A stretch of 64,000 bases of DNA, taken from assembly GCA_963789255.1 (NCBI GenBank), contig CAWBJW010000004.1, positions 1 through 64,000 on the forward strand. The letters are read 5' to 3'. This DNA comes from DATARH01 sp963789255 (GTDB lineage Bacteria; Pseudomonadota; Alphaproteobacteria; ATCC43930; CGMCC-115725). Shown here one piece after another: positions 34,910-44,916 of the stretch. The notes under the pieces were generated by a model. It had not been told where the DNA came from and did not search any database. It saw nothing but the letters and a program-made list of their open reading frames with translations. The position numbers and the translations under genes were made by a program. Position 1 is the stretch's first letter; each line of letters starts with the position of its first letter.

Positions 34910-35343
34910 AAACTCGCCAAGGTCAGGCAGAAAAAATTCTGTATGGGCCGACGGTTCAATATGCCGACGGTACCGTAGAGGCCGGCAAGCCGCTGGATAT
35001 CGAAGGCATCCTCACCGGCTTCGAGCGATTGGAGACCGATGCGAGAAGCGCCTTCCTTTGCGTCTTCGCGCACGATCTTACCGTCGCGGTCCGAGCGCTG
35101 CTTTTGGACCGGCCGGTTGCCGAAGCTGATCTCGATCGCGTGTGGAAGATCAATGAGTTCATGCACCAGCTGACCAGCTGTGCAAATCCGCGCGGGCAGT
35201 GGTCCGCGCGCGACGCGGCTCTGCTTATCCGTGCGATTATCGACACCTCAATCACGCGGGGTCTGGATCGATGGATTGGTCATGCCCTCGCAGTGGCTGC
35301 CGGGAGCACGATCCGGACCGAGAACACCGCAGCGGCCAAGTGA
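34906..35343 (+). CDS. Hypothetical helical protein, partner of the ParB-like protein
   Basis: 145 residues, soluble, mostly helical after a short N-terminal strand region (KILYGPTVQYADGTVEAGKP). Helices include FERLETDARSAFLCVFAHDL, LDRVWKINEFMHQLTSCANP and DAALLIRAIIDTSITRGLDR. No known catalytic motif is visible. It starts on the stop of the preceding gene and ends 30 bp before leuD, within the leu operon. Codon use matches its neighbours, so any insertion is old. I do not recognise the family. Confidence 0.65.
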   Translation: MKTRQGQAEKILYGPTVQYADGTVEAGKPLDIEGILTGFERLETDARSAFLCVFAHDLTVAVRALLLDRPVAEADLDRVWKINEFMHQLTSCANPRGQWSARDAALLIRAIIDTSITRGLDRWIGHALAVAAGSTIRTENTAAAK

Positions 35344-35373
35344 CGCCGCAGCACATCCAACAGAGGATCTCCA

Positions 35374-36003
35374 ATGGAAAAATTCACCACTCTGAGCGGG
35401 GTCGCGGCGCCGCTGCCGATGATCAATATCGACACCGACAAGATCTTCCCGGCGGTCTTTCTGAAGACGATCAGGCGCACCGGGCTTGCCAAATGGCTGT
35501 TCCAGGAAATCCGGTTCCGCCCCGACGGCTCGGAAAACCCGGATTTCGTGTTGAACCAGGGCCCCTACCGCAACGCCAGGATCATCGTCGCCGGCGACAA
35601 TTTCGGTTGCGGGTCGAGCCGCGAGCACGCGCCCTGGGCGCTCGTCGATTACGGCATTCGCTGCGTGATCGCGCCGAGCTTCGCCGACATCTTCTACAAC
35701 AACTGCTTCAAGAACGGCCTGTTGCCGATCGCATTGCCCAAGGAGGTCTGCGACCAGCTGATGGAAGACGCCCAAAAAGGCGCCAATGCGGTGCTGACGG
35801 TCGACCTCGACAAGCAGACGATCTCGCGCCCCGACGGCGGCGTCGTGCATTTCGACATCGACCCGTTCCGCAAGCATTGCATGCTGAACGGGCTCGACGA
35901 TATCGGCCTCACCGAACAGAAGGGCGCCGACATCGCCACGTATGAACAGCAGGCGCGCGCCTCCCGGCCGTGGCTCTTCGGCATGACCCAGGCCGGGACC
36001 TGA
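35374..36003 (+). CDS. leuD: 3-isopropylmalate dehydratase small subunit LeuD
   Basis: 209 residues, the swivel-domain partner of LeuC. Motifs are MINIDTDKIFPAVFLKTI, then VAGDNFGCGSSREHAPWALV with the substrate-binding loop, and CVIAPSFADIFYNNCFKNGL. The length matches the standard LeuD. AGAGGAT precedes the ATG. Confidence 0.97.
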   Translation: MEKFTTLSGVAAPLPMINIDTDKIFPAVFLKTIRRTGLAKWLFQEIRFRPDGSENPDFVLNQGPYRNARIIVAGDNFGCGSSREHAPWALVDYGIRCVIAPSFADIFYNNCFKNGLLPIALPKEVCDQLMEDAQKGANAVLTVDLDKQTISRPDGGVVHFDIDPFRKHCMLNGLDDIGLTEQKGADIATYEQQARASRPWLFGMTQAGT

Positions 36004-36034
36004 CCGGCCCCCGTTCCGGGCCGTCCCGCCGGAC

Positions 36035-36063
36035 TTGACATCGCGCGATCCCATGTACATATC
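36035..36063 (+). promoter_or_regulatory. Possible promoter upstream of leuB
   Basis: TTGACA with a 17-bp spacer to CATATC lies about 270 bp before leuB, in an AT-richer island (36050-36090). An alternative -10 (TACATA) would have a 15-bp spacer. Weak support only. Confidence 0.3.
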
Positions 36064-36118
36064 TACGCAAATTATAGAGTGTTAATTGCTGTATGAGAAA
36101 GGATCGGATGGGCCGGAC

Positions 36119-36288
36119 GAACTCCCTGCTCGCCGCCGGAAACTCCCTGCTTGGGTGCACAAAACTCCCTGCAAGGGGTGCACAAAACTCCCTGCTCCGC
36201 AGCGCCGCGCCACGCGAAGCACGCGCGATATCAACGCCTTGGGCGAGACCTTCGGCCTCGCCGAGAAGAAACTTCCCTGCTCGCAGGG
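36119..36288. repeat. Cluster of AACTCCCTGC repeats and a CCCTGC palindrome before leuB
   Basis: AACTCCCTGC occurs four times at 36120, 36141, 36163 and 36186 (spacing 21-23 bp), and a variant AACTTCCCTGC starts at 36270. GGGTGCACAAAACTCCCTGC is repeated exactly at 36153 and 36176. The last copy forms a perfect palindrome CCCTGC-TC-GCAGGG. About 328 bp lie between leuD and leuB with no gene. The roughly two-helical-turn periodicity would suit cooperative protein binding or an mRNA structure. Confidence 0.8.
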
Positions 36289-36331
36289 ATATGACGTGAC
36301 ACACCCGGCCCCGAAGGAAGAGGCAAATTGA

Positions 36332-37447
36332 ATGAGCGATAGCCGCCCGAACCGCAAAGTCCTCGTCCTGCCGGGCGACGGCATCGGCCCGGAGATCATG
36401 GGCGAGGTGATGCGTGTGATCGAGTTCTTCGATCGCCGGCACATCGCCAGCTTCGATGTCCGCCAGGGCCTCGTCGGCGGCGCGGCCTATGAAGCCGCCG
36501 GCGTGCCACTGACCGACGCCACGATGGCCGAGGCAATGGCCTCGGACGCTGTGCTGTTCGGGTCGGTCGGCGGGCCGAAATGGGAGAGCTTGCCGTTCGA
36601 ATTGCGCCCCGAGCGCGGCCTCCTGCGATTGCGCAAGGAGATGGATTTGTTCGCCAATCTGCGCCCGGCGGTGGTCTTCGACGCGCTCGCCAACGCTTCG
36701 GCCTTGAAACGCGATCTCGTCGCCGGCCTCGATCTGATGATCGTGCGCGAATTAACGGGCGGCATCTATTTCGGCGAGCCGCGCGGGGTCGAAACGCTGC
36801 CCGACGGCACCCGCCGAGGCATCAACACCGAGGTCTATACCGAGGCGGAGATCGAGCGGGTCGTGCGCGCCGGCTTCGATCTCGCGAGAAAGCGGCAGCA
36901 CCGCCTCACCGAGGTCGACAAGGCCAATGTCATGGAATCGGGCGGGCTGTGGCGCGAGGTCGCCGAGCTTGTGCACGCCGACTATCCCGATGTCGAGCTC
37001 GCCTTCATGTATGCCGACAATTGCGCGATGCAGCTTGTGCGCAACCCGAAGCAGTTCGACGTGATCGTCACCAGCAATCTGTTTGGCGACATCCTGTCGG
37101 ATTGCGCGGCGATGCTTACGGGGTCGCTCGGCATGCTGCCCTCGGCCTCATTGGGCGCGGCCGATGCGAGCGGGCGCCGCCGGGCGCTCTACGAGCCGGT
37201 GCACGGCAGCGCCCCCGACATCGCCGGCAAAGGCGTCGCCAACCCGCTCGCCACGATCCTCTCCTTCGCAATGATGCTGCGCTATTCGTTCGATCTCGCC
37301 GAGGAGGCAGGCATGGTCGAGGACGCGGTGCGCCGCGCGCTGGCCGCCGGGGTGCGCACCGCCGACATCCTCCAGCCCAACACCACCCGGGTCTCGACCC
37401 GCGTCATGGGCGACACGATCCTGCGCGAATTGGAAAAGGCGGCGTGA
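36332..37447 (+). CDS. leuB: 3-isopropylmalate dehydrogenase LeuB
   Basis: 371 residues, the NAD-dependent oxidative decarboxylase of leucine synthesis. Motifs are VLPGDGIGPEIMGEVMRVIE, SVGGPKWESLP, VRELTGGIYFGEPRG, DKANVMESGGLWREV, the metal-site region TSNLFGDILSDCAAML and EPVHGSAPDIAGKGVANPLA. GAAGGAAGAGG precedes the ATG. It is separated from leuD by an unusual repeat-rich leader. Confidence 0.97.
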   Translation: MSDSRPNRKVLVLPGDGIGPEIMGEVMRVIEFFDRRHIASFDVRQGLVGGAAYEAAGVPLTDATMAEAMASDAVLFGSVGGPKWESLPFELRPERGLLRLRKEMDLFANLRPAVVFDALANASALKRDLVAGLDLMIVRELTGGIYFGEPRGVETLPDGTRRGINTEVYTEAEIERVVRAGFDLARKRQHRLTEVDKANVMESGGLWREVAELVHADYPDVELAFMYADNCAMQLVRNPKQFDVIVTSNLFGDILSDCAAMLTGSLGMLPSASLGAADASGRRRALYEPVHGSAPDIAGKGVANPLATILSFAMMLRYSFDLAEEAGMVEDAVRRALAAGVRTADILQPNTTRVSTRVMGDTILRELEKAA

Positions 37448-37463
37448 CAGGCGGCGGGGAACG

Positions 37464-38171
37464 TCAGGCCGCCTTTGGCGCGCGCCCGCGAGCGAGCGCG
37501 GCGATGATCATGTCGGTGTCCATGACGTCGCCGAAGATATTGTAGAACGCGGTCAGCGCCGCGTCGTGCTCCGCCTGGGTCATCGCGGCGTTGCCGTCGC
37601 TGACCATGATCGTCTTGAAATTCGTCATCATCGCGTCGCGCGCCGAGCTTTCGCAGCACACGTTCGTAACCGTGCCGGTGATCAGGACGGTATCGAAGCC
37701 CCGCGCCCGCAGCCTCTCGGCAAGCTCTGAGGTGCCCGGCATGAACCCGCTGAAGCGGTATTTTAGGACGATCTCATCCGCGGGCTTGACGTCCAGCTCG
37801 GGCCATAGCGCGTGCCCGCGCGAGCCTCTGGTCAAGGCGGCGATGCGCTTCTGCCGCGCCGCCGGACTGGCCATCTCGTACGAGATCGACCATTCGTGCA
37901 GCGAGCGCTCGTCATGGGTCGCCTTGATCCAAAAGACGCCGCCGCCCGCCCGGCGCATCGCGGCGGCGAGCCGGTTGACCGCCGGCACGATGTCTCGCGC
38001 CGCCGGGCAGACGGCATGTCCGACCGCCTCGTCCATAAAAGCGTTCTGCATGTCGATCACGACCAGCGCGGTCTTCGCCGGGTCGAGCGCGGCAAAGCAA
38101 TGCTCGCTGCCGCGGCGCTCGACGGCGCGCCGCACGACCTCGTCCGGAATGGTGGCGCCGTTCAATTTCAT
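37464..38171 (-). CDS. Isochorismatase-family cysteine hydrolase
   Basis: 235 residues of the cysteine hydrolase fold. The Asp is in VVIDMQNAFMD near residue 40, Lys in VLKYRFSGFMPGT, and the catalytic Cys in TGTVTNVCCESSARDA. Relatives hydrolyse isochorismate, N-carbamoyl compounds, ureidoacrylate or nicotinamide. The context (leuB, VapBC) does not identify the substrate. CGGAGG precedes the ATG. It converges on leuB with a 16-bp gap. Confidence 0.9.
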   Translation of the reverse strand: MKLNGATIPDEVVRRAVERRGSEHCFAALDPAKTALVVIDMQNAFMDEAVGHAVCPAARDIVPAVNRLAAAMRRAGGGVFWIKATHDERSLHEWSISYEMASPAARQKRIAALTRGSRGHALWPELDVKPADEIVLKYRFSGFMPGTSELAERLRARGFDTVLITGTVTNVCCESSARDAMMTNFKTIMVSDGNAAMTQAEHDAALTAFYNIFGDVMDTDMIIAALARGRAPKAA

Positions 38172-38205
38172 GATGGCCTCCGCTGCACACGCCGCCTTCG
38201 GAGAG

Positions 38206-38643
38206 CTACGCCTCGTGCATGTAGCCGGTGACAGCCGGCGAGATCAAGGTCAATGGCCGGCGCTGGTTCGTGCGATAGACCGCGAAATCGCTATCGAGCG
38301 TGCAAATCGGCAGTTCGGTGATTTCCGCCAGTCGCACCAGGCAGGCGTCGGCGAGCGACATCGGGACATTGGCGTAACGTTCCATCAGCGCCCGGATTGC
38401 CGCCATTTCTTCGTCGAGCCGCAAGCCGATCCGAATCTCGGCCTGCGAGGCGTGATCGAGGACGCGCGCCGCGGGCTGGCCGTTTCGTTCAATGATAAAA
38501 CAAGCCTCGGTCAGCACCGGCTCGCAGGTGATGGCCGGCAAGTCAAGAGCAATGAACGTATCGACTGCCCAACCATGATACCGGTCACGCTCGCTCAAAT
38601 AGGCCACAAGCGGGCCAGTGTCGAGCAAGACACCAGACCTCAT
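38206..38643 (-). CDS. vapC: VapC-type PIN-domain toxin
   Basis: 145 residues with the PIN RNase fold. The acidic site is built from the N-terminal Asp (VLLDTGPLVAYL), Glu (CEPVLTEACFI), Asp (SLADACLVRLAE) and the C-terminal Asp pair (CTLDSDFAVYR). VapC toxins cleave tRNA or rRNA when released from VapB. Its start overlaps the antitoxin stop by ATGA, the usual coupled layout. Confidence 0.88.
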   Translation of the reverse strand: MRSGVLLDTGPLVAYLSERDRYHGWAVDTFIALDLPAITCEPVLTEACFIIERNGQPAARVLDHASQAEIRIGLRLDEEMAAIRALMERYANVPMSLADACLVRLAEITELPICTLDSDFAVYRTNQRRPLTLISPAVTGYMHEA

Positions 38644-38915
38644 CTCCCGAAATCATCGAAATATTTCGGATTAGTGGATAGGTCGGGCGGCGCATCCTTG
38701 ATAATCCCGCACAGATCCTGCAGCGCCTCGTGCAGCGAACCGGGCCTGGGTCGGCGCTGCGCCGGTTGTTGCCCGGTCTCAGCGGGCGCCTCCTCCTTTT
38801 CCAGAACGAGCCGCAGCCCTTCCTCGACGAGGTCCTTGAGCTTGCGCCCACGCAGCGCGGCCTCGGATTTGGCGCGGCGGAACAGCGGATCGGGGATATC
38901 GATCGTCGTTCTCAT
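38640..38915 (-). CDS. vapB: VapB-type ribbon-helix-helix antitoxin
   Basis: 91 residues. The N-terminal DNA-binding ribbon-helix-helix (MRTTIDIPDPLFRRAKSEAA, then LRGRKLKDLVEEGLRLVL) is followed by a Pro/Gln-rich linker and a C-terminal toxin-wrapping segment (LCGIIKDAPPDLSTNPKYFD). The antitoxin neutralises VapC and represses the operon. It is translated first and coupled to the toxin. The promoter sits so close that the message may lack a leader. Confidence 0.85.
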   Translation of the reverse strand: MRTTIDIPDPLFRRAKSEAALRGRKLKDLVEEGLRLVLEKEEAPAETGQQPAQRRPRPGSLHEALQDLCGIIKDAPPDLSTNPKYFDDFGR

Positions 38916-38921
38916 AGGGCG

Positions 38922-38950
38922 AATATAAGCATATCGATGCAAAGATGCAA
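38922..38950 (-). promoter_or_regulatory. Promoter of the vapBC operon, probably giving a leaderless mRNA
   Basis: On the reverse strand TTGCAT, a 17-bp spacer and TATATT are followed only 6 nt later by the vapB ATG, so transcription would start at or next to the start codon. The spacer contains GCATCGATATGC-like and TGCATCTTTGCA-like inverted elements that could be VapB operator half-sites. Confidence 0.6.
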
Positions 38951-38955
38951 CCGCT

Positions 38956-40125
38956 CTACCACGCCGCGTCGAGCAGCTCGCGGACGACCGGCGGACCGTC
39001 GATCTTGCGCGGGTTGGTATGGATCCAGCGGTCGTGCATCGACAATTCGGCGATGCGGTCGAGCTGCTCCGGCTTGACCCCGACATCGCGCAAATGCCCG
39101 GGCAGCCCGAGCCGGGCAATAAGGCCGGCGACGACATCGGCGGCGGGCTCGCCCGGATGACCCAGCGCCTCGCTGACCAGGGCCTGGCGCGCGGCATTGA
39201 CCGGCGCGTTGAAGCGCAGCACATGCGGCAGCATCACGCAGGAAGTATAGCCGTGCGGCACCTGCGCGGTGCCGCCCAGCACGTGGCCGATGCCGTGGCT
39301 CGCCCCTTTGGGGACGCCGGTTTGCGAGCCGACCATCGACATCCAGGCGCCAAGCTGGCAGTCGAGCCGCGCGTCGAGGTCGAGCGGGTCCCCCTTGACC
39401 CGCGTGAGGCCGCGGCCGAGCAGCTTCAAGGCATGGTAGGACGCGCCTTCCGAGATCGGCTGGCATTGCGGCGAGCAGATGTCCTCGACCGCGTGGTCGA
39501 CGGCGCGGATCCCGGTCGACAGGAACAGCCAATCCGGGGTGTAGAAGCTGGCGCGCGGGTCGAGCACCACGGTCTTCGGCATCATCAGCGGATGGCCGAA
39601 GCTCTCCTTGACGTGCCGTACCGTGTCGGTGCACCCGGCCGAGGCGGTGTACTCGCCGGCCGACAGCGTCGTCGGGATCGCGATCGTGCGGATGGCCGGC
39701 GGCTTCATTTCCGGGCGCACGATCGTGCCGTCGGCGCCGACCACGGCGCGGTAATTGTCGAGCTCGGCCGGGTCGGTGACGCCGTTGCCGAGGCAGAAGG
39801 CGACCATCTTCGCCGCGTCGGTGACCGACCCGCCGCCCAAGGTCACCAGCAGATCGGCCCCGGCGGCGCGGGCGGCGTTGGCCGCCGCGACGACATCGAC
39901 CCGCGGGGTGTGCGCGCCGATCTTGGCGCAGACGCCGGCGAGCCGGTTGCCGAGCGCAGTGCGCACCTGCGCGACCATGTCGGTTTCGCGGTCGAGCGTG
40001 CCGCTCGCCAGCAGAAACACCGAGAGAGCGCCGCCCTCTTCGACCAGCTCCTTCAGCGCTTCGGCGAAAGGGCGGCCGTAGATGACGCTCTCCATCGGCG
40101 GAAAACGATAGACACCGGTCAGCAT
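38956..40125 (-). CDS. Iron-containing alcohol dehydrogenase (maleylacetate reductase-like)
   Basis: 389 residues of the Fe-ADH/maleylacetate reductase family. The NAD(P)-binding domain has the loop LLVTLGGGSVTDAAKMVAF and AIPTTLSAGEYTASAG. The metal ligands lie in GIRAVDHAVEDI, ASHGIGHVLGG and CVMLPHVLRF. AAAGGGAGG precedes the ATG at 40125; the frame is open upstream but lacks family sequence. The partner gene upstream encodes an AhpD-like protein. Substrate is unknown; a ring-cleavage role is possible if it is a true maleylacetate reductase. Confidence 0.88.
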   Translation of the reverse strand: MLTGVYRFPPMESVIYGRPFAEALKELVEEGGALSVFLLASGTLDRETDMVAQVRTALGNRLAGVCAKIGAHTPRVDVVAAANAARAAGADLLVTLGGGSVTDAAKMVAFCLGNGVTDPAELDNYRAVVGADGTIVRPEMKPPAIRTIAIPTTLSAGEYTASAGCTDTVRHVKESFGHPLMMPKTVVLDPRASFYTPDWLFLSTGIRAVDHAVEDICSPQCQPISEGASYHALKLLGRGLTRVKGDPLDLDARLDCQLGAWMSMVGSQTGVPKGASHGIGHVLGGTAQVPHGYTSCVMLPHVLRFNAPVNAARQALVSEALGHPGEPAADVVAGLIARLGLPGHLRDVGVKPEQLDRIAELSMHDRWIHTNPRKIDGPPVVRELLDAAW

Positions 40126-40168
40126 GATGCCTCCCTTTTGCGAATGGCTGGCCGACGCTGGCAAGCTA

Positions 40169-40570
40169 TCAGAACAGGTCTTCAAACCTTTCGTCCACCG
40201 GGACCCGATAGCCGTCGGCGAGCCGGTTGGTTTCGTTGGCCATGCCGACGACGGCGATCAGTTCGCCGAGCATCTCCTGGCTCATGCCGAGGCGCTTCGC
40301 CGCGGCGCCGTGCGAGGCGGTGCAGTAGACGCAGCCATTGCTGATGCTGACCGCGAGATAGATCAGCTCCTTGGTCAGCGGGTCGAGCGCACCCGGCGCC
40401 ATCACCTCCTTGAGGCTCTCCCAGGTGCGCCCTAAGGTCGGCGGATGATTGGCCAGCGCTCGCCAGAAATTGTTGATCCAGTCGGTATTGCGGGTGGCGC
40501 GAATGTCGTCGAACACCGCGCGGACCTCCGCGCTTGCCGCGCTCTCCTCGACCAACGGTACCGTCGCCAT
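40169..40570 (-). CDS. Carboxymuconolactone decarboxylase/AhpD-family protein
   Basis: 133 residues. An all-helical CMD domain carries the CxxC pair in NGCVYCTASHGAAAKRLG and a downstream Glu/His-type site, which fits an AhpD-like alkylhydroperoxidase rather than a decarboxylase. GGGGGG precedes the ATG at 40570. It probably forms one unit with the iron-dependent alcohol dehydrogenase 43 bp downstream. Confidence 0.88.
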   Translation of the reverse strand: MATVPLVEESAASAEVRAVFDDIRATRNTDWINNFWRALANHPPTLGRTWESLKEVMAPGALDPLTKELIYLAVSISNGCVYCTASHGAAAKRLGMSQEMLGELIAVVGMANETNRLADGYRVPVDERFEDLF

Positions 40571-40717
40571 CAACACCCCCCGCGCTCGATTTGCGCCGCC
40601 GATCGGGATAAAGCGGCGAGCGCCGCGACCGGCCGCTTGTAATGCGCCGGGCGGCATCGTAAGTCAGCTTCCAGCATCATCCCCAAAACCGCCTCCAACT
40701 CCCTGGGGAGTTCACCT

Positions 40718-41782
40718 ATGGGCTTTAACGTAGCGGTGGTCGGCGCGACCGGCAATGTCGGACGCGAATTCCTGACCGTGCTGGCCGAGCGCAAGTTCCC
40801 GGTCGAGGACATCGTCGCGCTCGCCTCGTCCCGTTCGGTCGGCCGGGAGGTCTCGTTCGGCGAGGACGACGTCCTCAAGGTTCAGGCCCTCGACACCTTC
40901 AACTTCAAGGGGATCGACATCGTCTTGTCGTCGCCGGGCAGCAAGGTGTCGGCGGGGTTCGCGCCGCGCGCGGCAAAGGCCGGGGCGGTCGTCATCGACA
41001 ACACCTCGTGCTTCCGCATGGAGCCCGACGTGCCGCTGGTCGTCCCCGAGGTCAACCCCCAGGCAATCGCGCAGTACCGCAAGCGCGGCATCATCGCCAA
41101 TCCGAACTGCTCGACCATCCAGATGCTGGTCGCGCTGAAGCCGCTGCACGACCTCGCGCAGATCAAGCGGATCGTCGTTGCCACCTACCAGTCGGTATCG
41201 GGCGCGGGCCATGCCGCGATGGACGAACTGTTCAGCCAAACCCGCTCGATCTACGTCAACGATCCGATCAAACCGGAGCAGCTGACCAAGCAGATCGCCT
41301 TCAACGTCATTCCGCACATCGGCGACTTCAGGGATGACGGGTCGACCCTGGAGGAGTGGAAGATGGCGGTCGAGACCCGCAAGATCCTCGACCCCGACAT
41401 CGCCGTCGCGGTGACCTGCGTGCGGGTCCCGGTGTTCATCGGCCACGCCGAGGCAATCAATGTCGAATTCCTCCGGCCGATCACCGAGGCGCGGGCGCGC
41501 GCGGCATTGCAGAGCGCGCCCGGCATCATCGTCCTCGATCACCGCGCCGACGAGGGTTATGTGACCCCGACCGAGGCCGCCGGCGAGGACGCCGTCTATG
41601 TCAGCCGCATCCGCCGCGATCCGACCGTGCCGCACGGGCTCAATCTTTGGGTCGTCGCCGACAATCTGCGCAAGGGCGCTGCGCTGAACGCGGTACAGAT
41701 CGCTGAGATCCTCGCCGCCGAGTATCTCGGCGGCCGGCGGGCCGGCACCCACCCGCGGCCGAAACTGGTGCAGGCCTCCTAG
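40718..41782 (+). CDS. asd: Aspartate-semialdehyde dehydrogenase
   Basis: 354 residues, NADP-dependent. It reduces aspartyl phosphate to aspartate semialdehyde for Lys, Thr, Met and diaminopimelate synthesis. The dinucleotide loop is VVGATGNVGREFLTVLAER, the nucleophile Cys is in IIANPNCSTIQMLVAL, and the catalytic His region is RVPVFIGHAEAINVEF. GGGGAG precedes the ATG. Its position close to the leu genes is common in alphaproteobacteria. Confidence 0.97.
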   Translation: MGFNVAVVGATGNVGREFLTVLAERKFPVEDIVALASSRSVGREVSFGEDDVLKVQALDTFNFKGIDIVLSSPGSKVSAGFAPRAAKAGAVVIDNTSCFRMEPDVPLVVPEVNPQAIAQYRKRGIIANPNCSTIQMLVALKPLHDLAQIKRIVVATYQSVSGAGHAAMDELFSQTRSIYVNDPIKPEQLTKQIAFNVIPHIGDFRDDGSTLEEWKMAVETRKILDPDIAVAVTCVRVPVFIGHAEAINVEFLRPITEARARAALQSAPGIIVLDHRADEGYVTPTEAAGEDAVYVSRIRRDPTVPHGLNLWVVADNLRKGAALNAVQIAEILAAEYLGGRRAGTHPRPKLVQAS

Positions 41783-41838
41783 GCGACGCAACCCTCTTGG
41801 GGTGAGATGCGGCTCTGGCATCGGTCCGCGCTCGGCGC

Positions 41839-42993
41839 ATGAATGATCTGCCGCAGAGGGAGAACCCACCCGCGGCGCCAGCGCCGCAGCAGAAGGACGC
41901 GGCCGGGATCGTAACCCCCGCGCGCATTCCCGGGCAAGTCTCGCCCGCGGCGGGCGATGTGTTTCTCGGCCGGCATATCACGCCCTTGACCCGGCGCCGC
42001 CTCGACAATTTCCTCGCCAACCGTCGCGGTTTCTGGTCGCTGTGGATCTTCCTGGTGTTGTTCGGCACCAGCCTCTTCGCCGAATTTCTCGCCAACGACC
42101 GGCCGCTCGTCGTCGATTACGCCGGCAGCCTGTACTTCCCGGTATTCCGCGATTATGCCGAGACCACCTTCGGCGGCGATTTCCCGACCGAAACCGACTA
42201 TCGCGACCCGGTGGTGATCAAGCTGATCGATCGAAAGGGCTGGCTGGTCTGGCCGCTCATTCCGTTCAGCTATTCGACGATCACCAATGCGCCGGGACCG
42301 TTTCCGTCGCCGCCCTCGCGCATCGACTGGCTCGGCACCGACGATCAGGGCCGCGACGTGCTGGCGCGGCTGATCTACGGTTTCCGCATCTCGGTGCTGT
42401 TCGGCCTCGCGCTGACCCTCCTCTCCTCGGCCATCGGGGTCGCCGCCGGCGCGGTGCAGGGCTATTTCGGCGGGTTGGTCGATCTCGGCATGCAGCGCTT
42501 CATCGAGATCTGGTCGGGCCTGCCGGTGCTCTACCTGCTGATCATCCTCGCCACCTTGGTCGAGCCCAATTTCTGGTGGCTCCTCGGGCTGATGCTATTG
42601 TTTTCGTGGACCAGCCTCGTTGACGTGGTGCGCGCCGAGTTTCTGCGCGCGCGCAATTTCGATTACATCCGCGCCGCGCGCGCGCTCGGCGTCTCCGATC
42701 CCGTCATCATCTTCCGCCACGTCCTGCCAAACGCGACGGTGGCGACGATCACGTTCATGCCGTTCATCCTCAACGGCTCGATCACGACGCTGACCTCGCT
42801 CGATTTTCTCGGCTTCGGATTGCCGCCGGGCTCGGCCTCGCTGGGCGAACTCTTGGCGCAGGGCAAGGCCAATCTGCAGGCGCCGTGGCTCGGCATCACC
42901 GCCTTTGTCACGCTGGCACTGATGCTGAGCCTCTTAATTTTCATCGGCGAGGCAGTGCGCGACGCCTTCGACCCGCGCAAGGTGACCCCGTGA
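41839..42993 (+). CDS. yejE: Peptide/microcin C-type ABC transporter permease (YejE-like)
   Basis: 384 residues. A proline/alanine-rich cytoplasmic N-terminus and a first membrane helix (FWSLWIFLVLFGTSLFAEFL) precede an insert typical of YejE (SLYFPVFRDYAETTFGGDFP). The BPD transporter domain has the EAA-like coupling loop RARNFDYIRAARALGVSDPV. It is the second permease of the Yej oligopeptide importer. The usual yejA (binding protein) and yejB (first permease) are absent here, since asd is directly upstream, so partners must be elsewhere or are missing. Confidence 0.9.
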   Translation: MNDLPQRENPPAAPAPQQKDAAGIVTPARIPGQVSPAAGDVFLGRHITPLTRRRLDNFLANRRGFWSLWIFLVLFGTSLFAEFLANDRPLVVDYAGSLYFPVFRDYAETTFGGDFPTETDYRDPVVIKLIDRKGWLVWPLIPFSYSTITNAPGPFPSPPSRIDWLGTDDQGRDVLARLIYGFRISVLFGLALTLLSSAIGVAAGAVQGYFGGLVDLGMQRFIEIWSGLPVLYLLIILATLVEPNFWWLLGLMLLFSWTSLVDVVRAEFLRARNFDYIRAARALGVSDPVIIFRHVLPNATVATITFMPFILNGSITTLTSLDFLGFGLPPGSASLGELLAQGKANLQAPWLGITAFVTLALMLSLLIFIGEAVRDAFDPRKVTP

Positions 42994-43026
42994 GCCGCAT
43001 CGGTGCGCGCTGCATCGGCATTCCAG

Positions 43027-43138
43027 CATCCTTCGAGACGCGCCCTGCGGGCGCTCCTCAGGATGACGGTACGTCTCTGATGGCATTAAGAAAAAACGTC
43101 ATCCTGAGGAGGCCGCACAGCGCCCGTCTCGAATGACG
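43027..43138. repeat. Dispersed inverted repeat (CGTCATCCTGAGGA-type)
   Basis: TCCTCAGGATGACG and its exact complement CGTCATCCTGAGGA face each other across about 28 bp. Outer arms (CTTCGAGACGCGCCCTGCGG versus CGCACAGCGCCCGTCTCGAA) are imperfect. It lies between yejE and yejF. Confidence 0.8.
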
Positions 43139-43171
43139 CGCGACAATAATCCAGCAATTTCAGGGCAGACG

Positions 43172-44800
<1,629 letters not shown>

Positions 44801-44811
44801 TCAAAGACGCA

Positions 44812-44884
44812 GTCCCGGCGAAGGCCGGGACCCACCAATCGACCGCCGGAGCCTCTGAAGAATGGATCCCGGCTTTCGCCGGGA
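44812..44884. repeat. Pair of CCCGGC hairpins between convergent genes
   Basis: GTCCCGGC/GCCGGGAC (44812-44831) and TCCCGGC/GCCGGGA (44867-44884) each have 4-nt loops. They lie between convergent yejF and the gamma-glutamyltransferase gene and may act as terminators or REP elements. Confidence 0.65.
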
Positions 44885-44916
44885 ATGCGGATTTTCTGGA
44901 GGCGGACCGAGAGCAG

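Noticed and set aside
36119..36288. Possible CRISPR-like array before leuB
   Set aside because: The repeat core is only ~10 bp, spacing is 21-23 bp, there are no unique spacers of constant length, and no cas genes are present.
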